DNA of 64,000 bases. Origin: Neobacillus mesonae (GTDB lineage: Bacteria > Bacillota > Bacilli > Paenibacillales > Paenibacillaceae). A program made the translations under genes and the position numbers. The stretch spans positions 1,798,001 to 1,862,000 of the forward strand of contig JAMBOW010000001.1 in NCBI GenBank assembly GCA_023715865.1, written 5' to 3'. Of this stretch, positions 62,695-64,000 are shown piece after piece (position 1 is the stretch's first letter; each line of letters opens with the position of its first letter). Below the pieces are notes generated by a model. It was not told where the DNA came from, did not search any database, and was given only the letters and a program-made list of their open reading frames with translations.

Positions 62695-63690
62695 TCACTC
62701 TTCTCTCCCGCTTATTTCCTTAGATATACTCTCGACCAGCTTGTTCGAGACAGCTAGTCTAGCCTGACGCACCGCATTTTTAATTGCATTTGCATCGGCA
62801 GAACCGTGACTTTTTACGACTAAACGGCTGAGACCAAGCAGCGGTGCCCCTCCATGTTCCTTATAGTCAAGTTTTGCCTTTAATCCCCGCAGTTCAGGCA
62901 TGAGCATCGCTGCAGCAAGCTTGCTCTTCAACGAGGAGGAGAATTGCTCCTTGAGAAGAGAGAAGATGCTCGCTGCTGTACCTTCCAGTGTCTTCAGCAT
63001 AATGTTCCCTGCAAATCCGTCACAGACAAGGACATCACAGCCACCGCTCAGCACATCTCTTGATTCCACATTACCTACAAAATGAATAGGCAGTTCCGCA
63101 AGCAATGGGTATGCCTGTTTGGTAAGTTCATTACCTTTGCCAGCCTCTGTTCCTACGTTCAAAAGTCCGACTTTAGGCTGCTCCACCCCATGTACCTTTT
63201 GGCGATACAGACTGCCCATAAGCGCATATTGGGCCAAGTGCTCCGGCTTCGCATCCATATTCGCTCCCAGGTCAAGTGCAAGCATGCCGCGGTTGTCGAT
63301 CGTTGGAATCATCGGTGCAAGCGCAGGACGCTCAATGCCTTCCATTCTGCCAACAACGAGAAGTCCCGTCGTCATAAGTGCTCCGGTATTACCGGCTGAA
63401 ATCATCGCATCGGCTTGCCCTTCCCGAAGCATGCGCCCCGCAACGACCATGGATGCATCTTTCTTGCGCCTTACAGCCTTAACCGGCTCATCCTCCGACC
63501 CAATCACCTCAGAGGCATGCAGCACAGTCAAACTTTGCGGGCGGTCATTTCCTAACAGCGGATTGATCTTGGCTTCATCTCCGACTAGAACGATCTCTAT
63601 ATCGCTATATTCTTTAGCAGCAAGCACAGCACCCTGAACCGTAGCTTCCGGTGCATGATCGCCTCCCATTGCATCAATGACGATCTTCAT
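62695..63690 (-). CDS. plsX: PlsX, phosphate acyltransferase
   Basis: Makes acyl-phosphate from acyl-ACP for phospholipid synthesis. 331 residues from ATG 63688-63690 after [54 protein letters not shown], and [14 protein letters not shown]. The open frame to 63780 overlaps fapR and adds a non-family leader. The start overlaps fapR by 17 bases, indicating coupling. Confidence 0.97.
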   Translation of the reverse strand: MKIVIDAMGGDHAPEATVQGAVLAAKEYSDIEIVLVGDEAKINPLLGNDRPQSLTVLHASEVIGSEDEPVKAVRRKKDASMVVAGRMLREGQADAMISAGNTGALMTTGLLVVGRMEGIERPALAPMIPTIDNRGMLALDLGANMDAKPEHLAQYALMGSLYRQKVHGVEQPKVGLLNVGTEAGKGNELTKQAYPLLAELPIHFVGNVESRDVLSGGCDVLVCDGFAGNIMLKTLEGTAASIFSLLKEQFSSSLKSKLAAAMLMPELRGLKAKLDYKEHGGAPLLGLSRLVVKSHGSADANAIKNAVRQARLAVSNKLVESISKEISGREE

Positions 63691-64000
63691 GATAACTTCC
63701 CCCTTCGTCATTATCTTGTCCCGCGGATCGGTAAATGACGAAGTTTCCTTGAAACACCATTTCCTCACCGACATATGCAAATACTTCTACTTTCGCTTTC
63801 CCCTTCTGTTCAGGAGTAGATCGCACATATGCCTTCGCAATACACTTCTCCCCTAAATGAACCGGCCTTACAAACCGAATATCAGCAGATGCGGTCAAAG
63901 CAATTTCATCATTGATGACAGCAACAGCAAGCGAATTCGCTTGAGCAAACACATAGTGTCCTCTAGCTATTCCTGTTCGTGAAAATACATGTTCCTCTTT
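63674..64000 (-). CDS. fapR: FapR, fatty acid/phospholipid synthesis repressor, 5' end beyond window
   Basis: The C-terminal hotdog effector domain of FapR is present. Reading in from the right edge: [19 protein letters not shown], then [40 protein letters not shown] in segments, as in Bacillus FapR. Malonyl-CoA binding to this domain releases the operators of fab and pls genes. The frame is open to base 64000, and the DNA-binding N-terminus lies outside. A GTG at 63950-63952 is internal, not a start. Confidence 0.93.
   Translation of the reverse strand, partial: KEEHVFSRTGIARGHYVFAQANSLAVAVINDEIALTASADIRFVRPVHLGEKCIAKAYVRSTPEQKGKAKVEVFAYVGEEMVFQGNFVIYRSAGQDNDEGGSYHEDRH

Noticed and set aside
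1..64000. CRISPR arrays, tRNA or rRNA genes, prophage modules
   Set aside because: No regularly spaced repeats, no cloverleaf or rRNA-like sequence and no phage structural or integrase genes were seen on either strand.

Overview
The window is chromosomal DNA from a Gram-positive, endospore-former-type Firmicute. The best fit is Paenibacillus or a close relative in Paenibacillaceae. Supporting points are the Bacillus-type fla/che gene order (FliY with CheC-like sites, a CheY inside the operon, FlbD/SwrD, the TIGR02530 protein), strong AGGAGG-type ribosome binding sites, many TTG/GTG starts, OhrR, FapR and small-form RNase III, and moderate GC content. Almost everything is on the minus strand, so transcription runs from high to low coordinates. 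I saw no rRNA, tRNA, CRISPR array, intact insertion sequence or prophage.

In transcription order (high to low), 64000-57380 is fapR-plsX-fabH-fabD-fabG-acpP-fabF-rnc, the type II fatty acid synthesis cluster with RNase III at its end. smc and ftsY follow (57041-52436). Between ftsY and ylxM lies a non-conserved stretch (52407-48251). It holds two small beta-rich proteins (one split by an in-frame stop), a plus-strand run of decayed glycosyltransferase-type genes, wecB and a hemolysin III family gene. Then comes the SRP/ribosomal operon ylxM-ffh-rpsP-khpA-rimM-trmD (48092-44331), interrupted by a plus-strand polysaccharide deacetylase. It resumes as rplS-lepB-rbgA-rnhB, a FliK-like gene, an FlhB-tail gene and yraN (42968-36913).

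From 36672 to 31718 the content is accessory or regulatory: a Fur-box-associated nitroreductase, an unassigned PD-(D/E)XK-like protein, a lipoprotein, yifB/comM and ohrR. The conserved series sucC-sucD-dprA-topA-trmFO-hslV-hslU follows (31391-22306). In Bacillus subtilis codV (xerC-type) sits between trmFO and hslV, and codY between hslU and the flagellar genes. Both are absent here.

From 21804 to the left edge is a very compact flagellar operon, flgB to flhG. It builds the rod, MS ring and switch (FlgB, FlgC, FliE, FliF, FliG, FliM, FliY), the type III export apparatus (FliH, FliI, FliJ, FliO, FliP, FliQ, FliR, FlhB, FlhA), hook assembly (FliK, FlgD, FlgE) and the FlhF/FlhG placement GTPase/ATPase pair. 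Many genes overlap by 1-30 bases.

The most interesting non-routine signals are an apparent ATT initiation codon for flgB, an RBS-sequestering leader before yifB/comM, a terminator whose stem carries the -35 box of the ylxM-ffh promoter, a near-consensus Fur box, a cre-like site at sucC, an in-frame stop splitting a coiled-coil/beta-domain gene, and an orphan PD-(D/E)XK-like protein. I found no convincing new multi-gene system.
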